A stretch of DNA of 36,342 nucleotides from [Leptolyngbya] sp. JSC-1 (lineage in GTDB: Bacteria > Cyanobacteriota > Cyanobacteriia > Elainellales > Elainellaceae). This document shows, one piece after another, positions 17,501-25,208 of this stretch (within the stretch, counting starts at the first letter, position 1; every line of letters starts with the position of its first letter). A program made the translations under genes and the position numbers. The notes beneath the pieces are model-generated. The model worked only from the letters and a program-made list of their open reading frames with translations, was not told the DNA's origin and did no database searches. The stretch covers positions 1,407,937 through 1,444,278 of the forward strand of contig KL662192.1 in NCBI GenBank assembly GCA_000733415.1, written 5' to 3'.

Positions 17501-20500
17501 GCATCACGAGTGACGATCGCATTCACCATCACCAGATTGCCGCGAGCATCTTCGATAAAAAGCTGATTGCCTTCGATGTCTAATCCCGCTCGCGTTTCTA
17601 GTTGACCAAACTCGCCTCTATTCTGAATCGTTAAAATCGGACGCCCCAACGTATCCAGATGAATAATCGTGGGCGTATCGGCATGGGCTACGGTTTTCTG
17701 AGCGCTCTGCTGTTCTGTGATTCCAAGCTGTCCATCGCTCCGCTGCTCATACCAGGTTGGGGCATACTCGCTCTCGGCTAATCCGCTGAAGAAGCTGCTC
17801 ACATGTTCGTCTTCGGCTGGATTGAGCAGCACCGTATCGTTCATATCCCAGGTGGTTTGCTGCCAGGGATCAAACACGACTTTCTCGTAGGTGTGATTTG
17901 GATGCAGCGTCGCAATCACTCGCTCAATCGGGTCATAGAAAATGATCGGAGTAACACCACATTCCACCAGTCCTGGTTCAGGTTCATAGGCATGAGTGGG
18001 ACTAAAGAACGGCTCGTATTGTTTAACGGGTTTGCCCTTATTGTTGAAAATTGTGCGACCCGTTCCCAGCCAGCGAGAATCCACCGGCTCGAAATTCTGG
18101 TCACAGCGCAACACTCCAGCTGCATCCCGGACCGGAGCCAGTCCTGGTTCTGCCTGAATCTTCGTCTGAATGGCTCGCCCAAACCCGTCCGAGTAACCAA
18201 AACTCACCTGAATTTTCAGTCCGTTGGCAGGTAACGGATCGCTACTATGAGTTTCCCGCGCCAGAGTTGTCGCAAACGCAGGTTCACCCGATGTCATAAA
18301 CCGCTCCAGGTCATAGATTGTCCGAGTCGTGGCATTCCCTAGCAGCGACGCGGCCATAGCCAACGGATCGGCATAAAATGCATCGATCTCCTGAGGCAGC
18401 AAATCAGCCCTGACCGTCTCATCTAGCAAATCGCCCTGATTTTCGCCTTCTTTACCCATCACGGCGGTTGCCGCTACCATGCCCAGCACATCAAATAGCA
18501 CTTGAGCACGATTTTGGTTAGGATCGGTTAATTCACGAGGTTGCAGAACGCGATAGTCATTGTTAACGCCAACGATATTGCCTAGTGGATCTGTGGCTTG
18601 AACCGTTAGGAGATGGTAATGATCATAGACCGTAGTATAAATCTGCTCAAACGGGTCAATGGTTTGGATCGGTAAATAAAAATGTGCTGAATCAAAAATC
18701 GTGCGTCCAGACGGAATCCACCACAGGTTATCCTGCTGCACATAGCGCCCTTCCTGGCTGAGAATCGTGTTATTGACGCGGTTGCCATAAACCCGCTCCA
18801 GCAGCCCAGGCGTAAACGCCAGCCGATAGGTTTCAAAGGGCAACGCCAGGGATTCTAGCTCACCCAACGGCAGCGGACCAGATAAATCATTGCGGAGGTA
18901 GAGAATCCGATCGCGCTCCACGAGCCGCTTTTCCACTGTTCCCGCAGTTGGCTGCACCTCATAGCTGATCTCTGCCGCGGTTTGAATCGCTGGCCGCAGT
19001 TCATCTAGCGCGAATCGGTTATCTTCAGATTTGGATAAACCCGTGATCTCATACATTCGCGTTTCGACTGGCACCCCAATCCGGTAGAAAGTTGGTGAAT
19101 CGGGGTGATGGATCACATCCACTTCTGTGTAGGTGATGTAGGTCTGGTTTTGGGCATTTCGGACTCTGGGATGTTCAGGCAATGCGGCTGCTCGTCTGGG
19201 ATAGGCTACTGCCGCAGATTTCCTCACAGTGCCAAATCCGTCTACTTCCAAGGTCAATTGATGACCAACCCGCGGATCATCGGGATTACGGTCGTAGGCA
19301 TAGTGAATCGCTTCACTCGGATGTACAAAGAACACCGCATACTGTTGATCTTGCCTCGGTTGTAGCCAGCAGATTTGATAATTGCTTTCTGCCACACTAT
19401 AGGGATGTACACTGGCCGCTGAATCATCCAGGGCATACACTTCCTGCCTCAGCACACTGCCCTTTAGGGCACGGCAGGCTTCATGTTCCTCCTGGGCGGT
19501 GAGCCGACGCGGCATCACGGTTCCAGTCGAGAGCGTCAAGCCGATGGGAATCCGCGTATCGGGTAGTAGCCTCGCCTGGAACTCTGCATCGCTGATTTCG
19601 GGTTCTCGGTAGTATTCGCTCTCAGCCAAATAGGTGGAGATGTGGTCGCGGTCGATAAACACGCCAGTATGAAACCAGGTCTTGGTTAAAATCGGCGGCA
19701 GATGGAACGCGACATCGGTGGCATTCGTTGCCCCTTCCTGTTGAAATTCAGCAAACGATTCCGTATCCAGTTGCTCCACATAGCCAAAGCCGCGAAATTC
19801 CCGCTCCTCGCCGTCAAAATAACCGTGTCGATAGCGGTAACGGCTGACAAAGCGATTGCCGGAAATCTGATCAATCGTCTCGACCCGCTCCACCACCTGC
19901 ACCGGAAAGGGAATCCTGGTAATCCAAGGCGTTCCGGCTTGCTTGTCCGCCAGATAAAACTGGGTCGATGCCGCATAGTGTAAGCGCGTCTCTGCGCCCA
20001 GATTGTTGTGAATCACCCGCAGCAAGTGGGGCTTCTGGCCTCCCATCAGATCGATGTACTGCATCCGCTGAGCAAATGATCCCGGCAGCGGCGACGACCA
20101 GACCAGACAGGCCGTGCCATTCCCGAACAGATCCACCGTCTGCACCGAGGCCAAGTGATCGATTTTGGGAAAATTCCGCAGTCGATGCGGTTCACTCCAG
20201 CGATTGCCTGCTTGATTAAACCAGAGGCTCACTGCCTCGCGTCCCAGGTAGATAATATCCGTTGTGCCCGACCCATCGATGTCGGCCAGCCGGATTCGAC
20301 GCTGCTCAAATAACTCTGGATGGTCAAAATAGGGAGCATGGCCCATTGTCACTTTGGCCCCAAACTGCCCATAGCCCCGATTGGACCAGTAGCAGACCTC
20401 ACCATTGCGAATCCGCACAATATCATTCAATCCATCGCCGTCCATATCGGCCAGGTAAATGGATTGAGTGCCATCAGTGAACACCAGAGCCGGACCCCGC

Positions 20501-22305
20501 TCCTCATCCTGTCGCATGCGAGCCGCAGATGCAGCTCCGAACCCCGCCTCTGCTTGTGAAGGGTACCAAACAAACACCTGATGCTCAGAAATCAGCAGAT
20601 CGGCATGACCGTCGCCGTTCAGGTCGATCCACCTCAAATTGGGATCATTCCAATCCAGGTTGGGGATGGACTTAAACGGTCGAAAGGTAGCCCAGTCCTG
20701 CTGGTGTCCCCGCTCATAGAAACCAGCCAACCCTCGATTCAGCAACACCAGATCGAGCTGACCATCTCCGGCCAAATCCAGCAACCGCTGCTGGCTGTCC
20801 TGCAAATCAGAACCTGTCGGCTTGGTCGCCACCAACTGCACCGCAGCAAACCGCGCGTCTCCCAAATTTGCTTTGTAAAACCAGCCCTCGGCCTGCTCTG
20901 TCAAAATGCCGGAAATTCCTTCCCCATCTAAATCCAACCACTGATAAACGGCATCATCCAAACCGATGGGCAGATTTTTCAAGCTCTCGGCATCAATGGT
21001 GTGAATCGTCTCGTGAACGTGAGGGCGATCGTAGATGAGTTGGAGGGGAGGCAGCGATCGGCGCTGATAGGGCTGAGTTGCCGTTGCTCTGACGTATCCG
21101 GTCTGCGTTGCCGAAACCAGGTAGGTAGCCACCGGATCTTTGTCATAGCGAAAATCGGTCGAGCGCACTAGAGTCCAATCGGTGCCCAACTCCTCGAATC
21201 GGTGAAACATCAACACCCGACGGCAGAGCCGCTGCGTGCGCATCTCAAAGCCTGAGCGGAAGCCGGAGAAGGCATCGGGACGATGGGGCCAAAGTTGATC
21301 TTCATGTGGGGTCGGGTTATCGGTTGCTAACCGCTCCTCTAGAGACAATTCCTCTAGCGTGCTGTCATCGAGGCGCGGATCAGGGGTGCCATGCTCGCCA
21401 TAGTCAAATACCACCTGGAACAGCCAATTATCGCGCTCATAGGGGTGCTGGTTTCCGTAGAAAATCTGCTTCAGATAGCGGTTGGTGTAGCTCTGTCCGT
21501 AAGCCAGTCGGTTTTTTTCCTGCACCTGCGTCAGACTGACATTGTCTGGATTTTCCTGCTTGTATTGGTAAAGAATCACATTGCCCTTGTCGTCGTAACT
21601 TTCGCAGAGTAGCCATTCAAACACCCTGGCAGGCTGGGCCGGATCAACAATGCGACTCGCTCCAGTTTTGCCATACACGCTGGTGATATGGTCTTTGGTC
21701 ACAGAACGCCAGTGCACATCCCCCGTTCCTCGATGCTGCCAGCGCTCAATCCGGGCAAATAATCCTTCGATGCGAGGTCGATAGCGTTGGACCGCATAGG
21801 TGCCGGTATGGGGATAACTTGATAGCACCGCATCAACCGCATCATCAGGAATTGAATCCTGCAGCACATCGTCCGGTACCATCGGCAACCATTCGTCTCG
21901 AACCCAATCACCACCTTCCCAAACCAAGGCCGGCACTAGATCTTCCGCTCCCGACAGCAGAAAAGTATCCGAATCCTCTGCATCGCGATATTGCGGCAAT
22001 CCCTTCTGCGTCTTGTGAGTAATCGAGGGCACACCCAAACTCCACCCCAGACCGAATATTCCATTACCCGCACCAGAGTCATAGTGAAGCGAAAGTTGAG
22101 GAGAAAAGCCCGATCGCCCTGGAGAGACAGCAACTGGAACGCTCAGTGAACCGGTCCCAGTCATCGGATTCATATCAAACTTTTCACCGATGCCCTGAAT
22201 TGCGCCGCCACCCTTGGGCAACGAAACCGCAGCCGGTGGAGCCACATAGCCATGCTTGCCATTGGCAGCCTGATTATCATCAGCGTTTGCAGACGAGGAA
22301 AACAT
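14518..22305 (-). CDS. TcB-TcC fusion of a Tc toxin with C-terminal PD-(D/E)XK nuclease effector
   Basis: A 2595-residue fusion of the TcB and TcC components, which in known Tc toxins form a hollow cocoon holding the effector and dock onto TcA. In order: SpvB domain (about 30-330, with GFSPQLSLHYDSGAGNGIFG and LGWSLGVP); FG-GAP/VCBS-like propeller repeats at about 500-690 (DLNGDGHADL, DMDGDGLNDI, DIDGSGTTDI); TcdB middle region at about 765-850 (YFDGEEREFRGFGYVEQ); RHS/YD repeats from about 1780; and the RHS core end at 2207-2265 (RYTGMERDEETGLSYHGTRY, then D2240 in DPAGL and D2263 in the last NPIVLFDKEG motif). The variable effector follows (2266-2595): D2315, E2329 and K2331 in ADFVV and VEFKG form a PD-(D/E)XK nuclease motif, then a hydrophobic segment at about 2449-2520. 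GTG at 22308 is possible, but ATG at 22305 is better spaced (5 nt) from AAGGAAA. Confidence 0.93.
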   Translation of the reverse strand: MFSSSANADDNQAANGKHGYVAPPAAVSLPKGGGAIQGIGEKFDMNPMTGTGSLSVPVAVSPGRSGFSPQLSLHYDSGAGNGIFGLGWSLGVPSITHKTQKGLPQYRDAEDSDTFLLSGAEDLVPALVWEGGDWVRDEWLPMVPDDVLQDSIPDDAVDAVLSSYPHTGTYAVQRYRPRIEGLFARIERWQHRGTGDVHWRSVTKDHITSVYGKTGASRIVDPAQPARVFEWLLCESYDDKGNVILYQYKQENPDNVSLTQVQEKNRLAYGQSYTNRYLKQIFYGNQHPYERDNWLFQVVFDYGEHGTPDPRLDDSTLEELSLEERLATDNPTPHEDQLWPHRPDAFSGFRSGFEMRTQRLCRRVLMFHRFEELGTDWTLVRSTDFRYDKDPVATYLVSATQTGYVRATATQPYQRRSLPPLQLIYDRPHVHETIHTIDAESLKNLPIGLDDAVYQWLDLDGEGISGILTEQAEGWFYKANLGDARFAAVQLVATKPTGSDLQDSQQRLLDLAGDGQLDLVLLNRGLAGFYERGHQQDWATFRPFKSIPNLDWNDPNLRWIDLNGDGHADLLISEHQVFVWYPSQAEAGFGAASAARMRQDEERGPALVFTDGTQSIYLADMDGDGLNDIVRIRNGEVCYWSNRGYGQFGAKVTMGHAPYFDHPELFEQRRIRLADIDGSGTTDIIYLGREAVSLWFNQAGNRWSEPHRLRNFPKIDHLASVQTVDLFGNGTACLVWSSPLPGSFAQRMQYIDLMGGQKPHLLRVIHNNLGAETRLHYAASTQFYLADKQAGTPWITRIPFPVQVVERVETIDQISGNRFVSRYRYRHGYFDGEEREFRGFGYVEQLDTESFAEFQQEGATNATDVAFHLPPILTKTWFHTGVFIDRDHISTYLAESEYYREPEISDAEFQARLLPDTRIPIGLTLSTGTVMPRRLTAQEEHEACRALKGSVLRQEVYALDDSAASVHPYSVAESNYQICWLQPRQDQQYAVFFVHPSEAIHYAYDRNPDDPRVGHQLTLEVDGFGTVRKSAAVAYPRRAAALPEHPRVRNAQNQTYITYTEVDVIHHPDSPTFYRIGVPVETRMYEITGLSKSEDNRFALDELRPAIQTAAEISYEVQPTAGTVEKRLVERDRILYLRNDLSGPLPLGELESLALPFETYRLAFTPGLLERVYGNRVNNTILSQEGRYVQQDNLWWIPSGRTIFDSAHFYLPIQTIDPFEQIYTTVYDHYHLLTVQATDPLGNIVGVNNDYRVLQPRELTDPNQNRAQVLFDVLGMVAATAVMGKEGENQGDLLDETVRADLLPQEIDAFYADPLAMAASLLGNATTRTIYDLERFMTSGEPAFATTLARETHSSDPLPANGLKIQVSFGYSDGFGRAIQTKIQAEPGLAPVRDAAGVLRCDQNFEPVDSRWLGTGRTIFNNKGKPVKQYEPFFSPTHAYEPEPGLVECGVTPIIFYDPIERVIATLHPNHTYEKVVFDPWQQTTWDMNDTVLLNPAEDEHVSSFFSGLAESEYAPTWYEQRSDGQLGITEQQSAQKTVAHADTPTIIHLDTLGRPILTIQNRGEFGQLETRAGLDIEGNQLFIEDARGNLVMVNAIVTRDAQGQPLRDGNGDPIIETTAYNLLSHSLYSLSSDAGERWTLNNVAGNPIRGWNSRGFETRLLYDALQRPTHLLVQSPETSERLVERTVYGEQVPNAATLNLRGKPFMSFDSAGIGIYSGQNPATNLEEAYDFKGNSLRSRRQIAREYRELMDWSALEPLLNIEPANSLNRAAIDQAITLLIEETFTISTTYDALNRPVSVTAPDGSAARPTYNEANLLEQMSVQLRGAGESIPFVTNIDYNEKGQRTLIEYNNGMRTEYSYDHETFRLINLRTIRGSDSSRLQDLYYSYDPAGNITSIRDQAQQTIFFNGQVVSPSNDYTYDALYQLIQATGREHIGQTTNNLPDERSDLKPHYDFNDSTRRNLPHPNDAQAMRNYIEEYQYDAVGNILAMIHSANGGSWTRNYEYAEGNNRLLQTSLPQDQWGNYGYDAHGNMIEMPHLPLMRWDFNDQLQASSKQVRNDGGIPEITYYVYDAGGQRVRKVTERQSDPGVTSTRMKERIYLGGFEIYREYGGDGNTVTLERETLHVMDDQQRIALVETKTLDVGDGINPPTDLLTPIRRYQLSNHLDSASLELDTDGAVLSYEEYHPYGTTAYQAGRSVAEVSLKRYRYTGMERDEETGLSYHGTRYYASWLARWAAIDPAGLEGGLNLYVYSLSNPIVLFDKEGTISQVATKYAEKTAEIIFEHYLIEQKIPYRRQVPFRVKVGTEWVEGRADFVVETKPGVLEPVEFKGSQKSKWTSAQKKYLPALQEGAEFELLGSGRKGTGDPKVFKSGSTGKGGGGVITYDNVRDLMKQFKRLTETVYFRRRGIELTKVTRTSDVATEKVTTTEEKVKMELKKQARGRNLNIKKQGGFGTVGAMTVVAVAVSGALLLGTVDNLDTLLDVAQGLAEGAIRDAALAKLFGSVKKGFIAASLLDMAMMESDNPGHLKAKAEFESMQDFIFNNTQGVLSVNDESFLGFRIGGKYKIEDPEAYRMLSEEILNALENPFVLESKK

Positions 22306-22339
22306 CACGATTTCCTTTTGGGTTTTGGATTTTGGAAGC

Positions 22340-22369
22340 TTGATATCGCTCGTAGAGCTTGTTTGTAAA
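22340..22369 (-). promoter_or_regulatory. Possible sigma-70 promoter of the TcB-C gene
   Basis: On the minus strand TTTACA (22364-22369) and TATCAA (22340-22345) are separated by 18 bp, 35 bp upstream of the start codon. The -35 box matches 5 of 6 consensus bases and the -10 box 4 of 6. The spacer holds a short dyad, GCTC-TAC-GAGC. Weak; a pattern this loose can occur by chance. Confidence 0.25.
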
Positions 22370-22385
22370 CCAAGATTGAGATTCT

Positions 22386-22513
22386 CCTAAATCCCCCTTA
22401 TCCTACGCCGAAGGCGCATCCCCGCAGGGGTTTAGGGGGACTGTGCTATGCACATGCTGCGCGAACGAACCCAAGTCTAGTGATCCAAACGAAGCATTTT
22501 CGATTTACTGGGT
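22386..22513. repeat. Dispersed repeat, copy A
   Basis: Shares TACGCCGAAGGCGCATCC (22404-22421) and the right end TGATCCAAACG...ATTTTCGATTTACTGGGT (22481-22513) with the element at 23974-24480, in the same orientation; the centres differ in length and sequence. The stretch AATCCCCCTTA...TTTAGGGGGA can fold back as a stem. It looks like a degenerate, shorter member of the same non-autonomous repeat family. Confidence 0.7.
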
Positions 22514-22545
22514 CTCGTATTTCAAGCAGCTATCTGTCGCATCAT

Positions 22546-22608
22546 CTCCTGACTCCTGACTCCTGACCCCTGACTCCTGACTCCTGACTCCTGGCTCCTG
22601 GCTCCTCA
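22546..22608. repeat. 7-bp short tandem repeat, nine copies
   Basis: Nine units of CTCCTGA or one-to-two-base variants (CCCCTGA, CTCCTGG, CTCCTCA) without gaps. This matches the heptamer STRR class known from filamentous cyanobacteria. Copy number is likely to vary between strains. Confidence 0.9.
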
Positions 22609-22820
22609 ACCTACTTCACTACTCATCTAGAATTCAGCCATGGGTTCATTTTGTAGACAATTCTTCGATCTGTCAGTCCCCTTGAGGGTACTTTTTGCAG
22701 CCAGGAAACATTGCAGGCGTACATTGACAATAAATCACTGCATCAGAAAATTCCTGCACGTTTTTGCGATCAATGCACAATCTTGCGCTTGTTTCCGTTT
22801 CTTCTTATTAAGCCTCTTCG

Positions 22821-23714
22821 TTAATGTAAATTAATGAATGTTCTTGGCGTTACTCCAGTCAAACGCTTGAAGTGGCGATGCAGATGGCTTTGGTGTGTGA
22901 ATCCACAGGTAATGGCGACTTCACTCAGGCTCATGCCACCCTGTTTTAGAAGTTGTTTGGCTCGCTCTACCCGTTGTTGAATCACGTACTGATGCGGGCT
23001 AAGCCCGACAGACTGCTTAAACTGCCGACAAAAATAATAGCGGCTCATACCCAAATCATCAGCGATGGCATTCAAAGAAAGCTCCTGTGCCAAGTGCTCC
23101 TGGATATAGGCAATTGCCTGTTTTAGCTTTTGCTGTGGTAATCCACCTTCATATTCCTGTACTGAAAACGTCCCAGTGGAATAGGTTTGCAGCAAATGAA
23201 CCGCTAAAAAGGTGGCGGCTGATTCAGCGTAAAGGCGGCTACTGGTGCCATTGATCTGAAGCTGTGTTTTTAATCTCACTCCAATTTGATGAATCAGCGC
23301 ATCCTGCATAATCAGATGTGGTATTAGCTCAAATTGATCCGTATCAAGTACTTCTACAGCGTTGCGATTCAACAGTTCAGGCTCTAAATGCAGTGAAAGA
23401 ATATGAGCATTGCGATCCCAACGAATGGCTTGAGGTACATGCATCGGGCAGAGTGCTACAGCCCCCGTAAACATGAAGCCGATTTGCGAATTTCTGTCTA
23501 AAATTCGTTCTACCTGAAATCCTGGACCTAGATTAATCGTAAGAACGAATTCGTCAAGCGTATACTCGGGTGTTTCTCCTGGCGGTAGCAGTAGTTGATC
23601 AACCCTGACTCCGCTCAAGATTCTCCCACTCGAAAGCAACGCCGATTGGGAGAGGAACTCTGGATAAACATGTTTGTAACCTGCATCAACGCCTGGTGGT
23701 TCTGCATCTGACAT
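22821..23714 (-). CDS. AraC-family transcriptional regulator
   Basis: A 297-residue AraC/XylS-type regulator. The first 190 residues form a cupin-like sensory domain of unknown ligand. The C-terminal 100 residues hold two helix-turn-helix units: LSLNAIADDLGMSRYYFCRQ with FKQSVGLSPHQYVI, and MSLSEVAITCGFTHQSHLHR with HFKRLTGVTPRTF, the family signature. Length is normal. It lies 512 bp upstream of the TcB-C gene on the same strand, so it is the nearest candidate regulator of the toxin-encapsulin locus, but this is inference from position. Three 14-bp repeats sit directly before its start codon and no Shine-Dalgarno sequence is visible. Confidence 0.93.
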   Translation of the reverse strand: MSDAEPPGVDAGYKHVYPEFLSQSALLSSGRILSGVRVDQLLLPPGETPEYTLDEFVLTINLGPGFQVERILDRNSQIGFMFTGAVALCPMHVPQAIRWDRNAHILSLHLEPELLNRNAVEVLDTDQFELIPHLIMQDALIHQIGVRLKTQLQINGTSSRLYAESAATFLAVHLLQTYSTGTFSVQEYEGGLPQQKLKQAIAYIQEHLAQELSLNAIADDLGMSRYYFCRQFKQSVGLSPHQYVIQQRVERAKQLLKQGGMSLSEVAITCGFTHQSHLHRHFKRLTGVTPRTFINLH

Positions 23715-23716
23715 TG

Positions 23717-23758
23717 TTTTACTCAGAAAGTTTTGCTCAGGAAGTTTTACTCAGGAAT
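23717..23758. repeat. 14-bp tandem repeat, three copies, in the AraC leader
   Basis: TTTTACTCAGAAAG (23717-23730), TTTTGCTCAGGAAG (23731-23744) and TTTTACTCAGGAAT (23745-23758). They begin three bases upstream of the AraC start codon, so they lie in the 5' leader of its mRNA or in its promoter. Confidence 0.85.
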
Positions 23759-23975
23759 ACGGAGGATACTCGTTAATTTTAACTTGGTTGCAACAAAACT
23801 TGGTCGAGCTGCATAAATGGTCCAGCCTGGATTCAAATAAGACATATAGCACTACAAAAAAGATATTTTAGAGTGAACATAGGTGAGTAGGGAAATTGGA
23901 TATATACCTACTCTAGCTGCTGCACAGAAGCCAACTAGTCCCATCACCCCACACTTAACACTCCATACTCTAGAC

Positions 23976-24008
23976 TCAGTAGATCGCAAATCCTGTTGAG
24001 ATCCCCCC
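23976..24008. repeat. 33-bp repeat, right copy of an inverted pair
   Basis: Matches the reverse complement of 43-75 at 32 of 33 bases; the single difference is C at 23993. It forms the left end of the element at 23974-24480 and runs into a C7 tract at 24003-24009. Confidence 0.85.
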
Positions 24009-24114
24009 CTAGCCCCCGTTATGAAAAGCTATGGTGTACACACAAGTCCTCTCAACCCCCTTTTCTTGGATCTCGCAGGCGCTAGGCCCCATACCATAAA
24101 TCGGGGGCTTCCGA

Positions 24115-24153
24115 GCCAGATCACTGGGCCAGATCACTGGGCCAGATCACTGG
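24115..24153. repeat. 13-bp tandem repeat, three perfect copies
   Basis: GCCAGATCACTGG three times without gaps, inside the MITE-like element. Each unit is itself partly palindromic (CCAG...CTGG). Confidence 0.9.
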
Positions 24154-24480
24154 GCTTACCGGATCGAATGATCAACTTTGTCTAATCAAAGTCCCCCAGA
24201 ATGGGGGATTTAGGGGGCGATAAAGACTGAAACAAAGTCAGTTAAAACTACGAAAGACGAAGCCCGTGCGCCAGCACATACCGACAAGAAGTGACTTGAA
24301 GTCCCCCTTCATCTACGCCGAAGGCGCATCCTCACTGGGGTTTAGGAGGCTTAGCGCCTGCGGCATACCCTGCGGGAAGCAAGCAACAAAAAAAGGGGAA
24401 TCGAAAGGCTACTGCAATGACACAAGGGTTGTAAAACACGCCCTAATGATCCAAACGGATTCATTTTCGATCTACTGAGA

Positions 24481-24879
24481 CTATCTGGCGAATAAGGTAG
24501 CCAGCAGACTAAGGATAAGAGTAATCGCCAGAGCAACCAGCATAATGACAATTAGCCAATATTGTAGGGTATAAAGCTTGCGCAATTCACCTAGTGCGCC
24601 CATAATGTTTTCGATATCCGATCCGGTTGTACTCACGACTCGATTGAAAGCTTGGGCAGCGTTGCGGGTCCAGATCCCTGTCAGCAGCAGGAATACTCCT
24701 TGAATGATGGCACCAAAGTCAAATCTACCCTGGGAAGCGGCAGCAACCAAAGCTAGCACTCCACCGATAAAGGCTAGGATCGCTCCAACAATCATTAAAG
24801 TGCCGACAAAATTCATTTTTTTGCCAAGATCGCCAATCAGTTCATTCTGGCTGCCGCTAAATTCGTATTCTTGTATCAT
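24481..24879 (-). CDS. Small three-helix membrane protein, unknown function
   Basis: A 132-residue protein with three predicted membrane helices: about 24-48 (FVGTLMIVGAILAFIGGVLA), 54-72 (FGAIIQGVFLLLTGIW) and 105-130 (WLIVIMLVALAITLILSLLA). The loop after helix two (AAQAFNRVVSTTGSDIENIM) and the helix LGELRKLYTLQY are polar and probably cytoplasmic. I know similar small hypothetical proteins in cyanobacteria but no function. The ATG has AAGGAA about 8 nt upstream. Its stop codon directly abuts the repeat element at 23974-24480, so the original C-terminus could have been altered. Confidence 0.75.
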   Translation of the reverse strand: MIQEYEFSGSQNELIGDLGKKMNFVGTLMIVGAILAFIGGVLALVAAASQGRFDFGAIIQGVFLLLTGIWTRNAAQAFNRVVSTTGSDIENIMGALGELRKLYTLQYWLIVIMLVALAITLILSLLATLFAR

Positions 24880-25208
24880 GACTTATTCCTTGAAATTATC
24901 CAGTATCCTGACTGAAAGAGAAAGCAGTTGTTTCAGTTCTCAAAATACTGAACTATTTACAGTAAAGTCAACTACAGAAAGTCAACTACAGAAGGTCAAC
25001 TATAGCCGTCGCCACGACAATATCTCTGTTCTGGTAAACACGAATAACTAGATTAGACACAACAGAGAACAGCCGATTTTGGCCGAACTACGACAGCTTG
25101 ACGAGCAACTGATATTCTTCAGAGTATTGGCCGATTCTAACTCGATGGCTGATCGTCAGCAGCAGAACGGTAAGCGGCCAAACGCAGGATTAATAGTCCC
25201 TAGAGTCA
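24880..25208. other. Intergenic region with a 14-bp tandem repeat
   Basis: A 329-bp gap between the small membrane protein gene and the RCK channel gene, both on the minus strand. Apart from the tandem repeat at 24967-25007 I see no gene, hairpin terminator or recognisable site. Confidence 0.55.
24967..25007. repeat. 14-bp tandem repeat, about three copies
   Basis: GTCAACTACAGAAA (24967-24980), GTCAACTACAGAAG (24981-24994) and a diverged GTCAACTATAGCC (24995-25007). Confidence 0.85.

Larger units (their letters stand above)
22306..22820. other. Intergenic region upstream of the TcB-C gene, with repeats
   Basis: A 515-bp region between the AraC-type regulator and the TcB-C gene. It carries a weak promoter candidate at 22340-22369, a dispersed repeat at about 22386-22513 and nine 7-bp repeats at 22546-22608. 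No gene seen. Confidence 0.6.
23715..24480. other. Intergenic region with repeats and a MITE-like element
   Basis: A 766-bp gap upstream of the AraC gene. It holds a 14-bp tandem repeat at 23717-23758, then unremarkable AT-rich DNA, then the 507-bp repeat element at 23974-24480. No gene seen; the short ORFs here have no recognisable protein sequence. Confidence 0.65.
23974..24480. mobile_element. MITE-like non-autonomous element with terminal inverted repeats
   Basis: The left end ACTCAGTAGATCGCAAAT (23974-23991) and the reverse complement of the right end (24463-24480) match at 16 of 18 bases. The 507-bp interior has C-rich and G-rich arms (near 24003-24018, 24190-24222 and 24301-24350), three 13-bp repeats, and no transposase gene. 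Related sequence occurs at 22386-22513, and the left end recurs inverted at 43-75. No target-site duplication was evident. It could be an old MITE or a compound of simple dispersed repeats. Confidence 0.5.

Noticed and set aside
2477..22305. Search for encapsulin cargo: C-termini of DUF924, GH5, TcA and TcB-C proteins
   Set aside because: None ends in a recognisable targeting peptide, so no cargo was assigned.
22546..22608. Possible CRISPR-like array
   Set aside because: The units are 7 bp and directly adjacent with no spacers; other arrays here (13-15 bp) also lack spacers.
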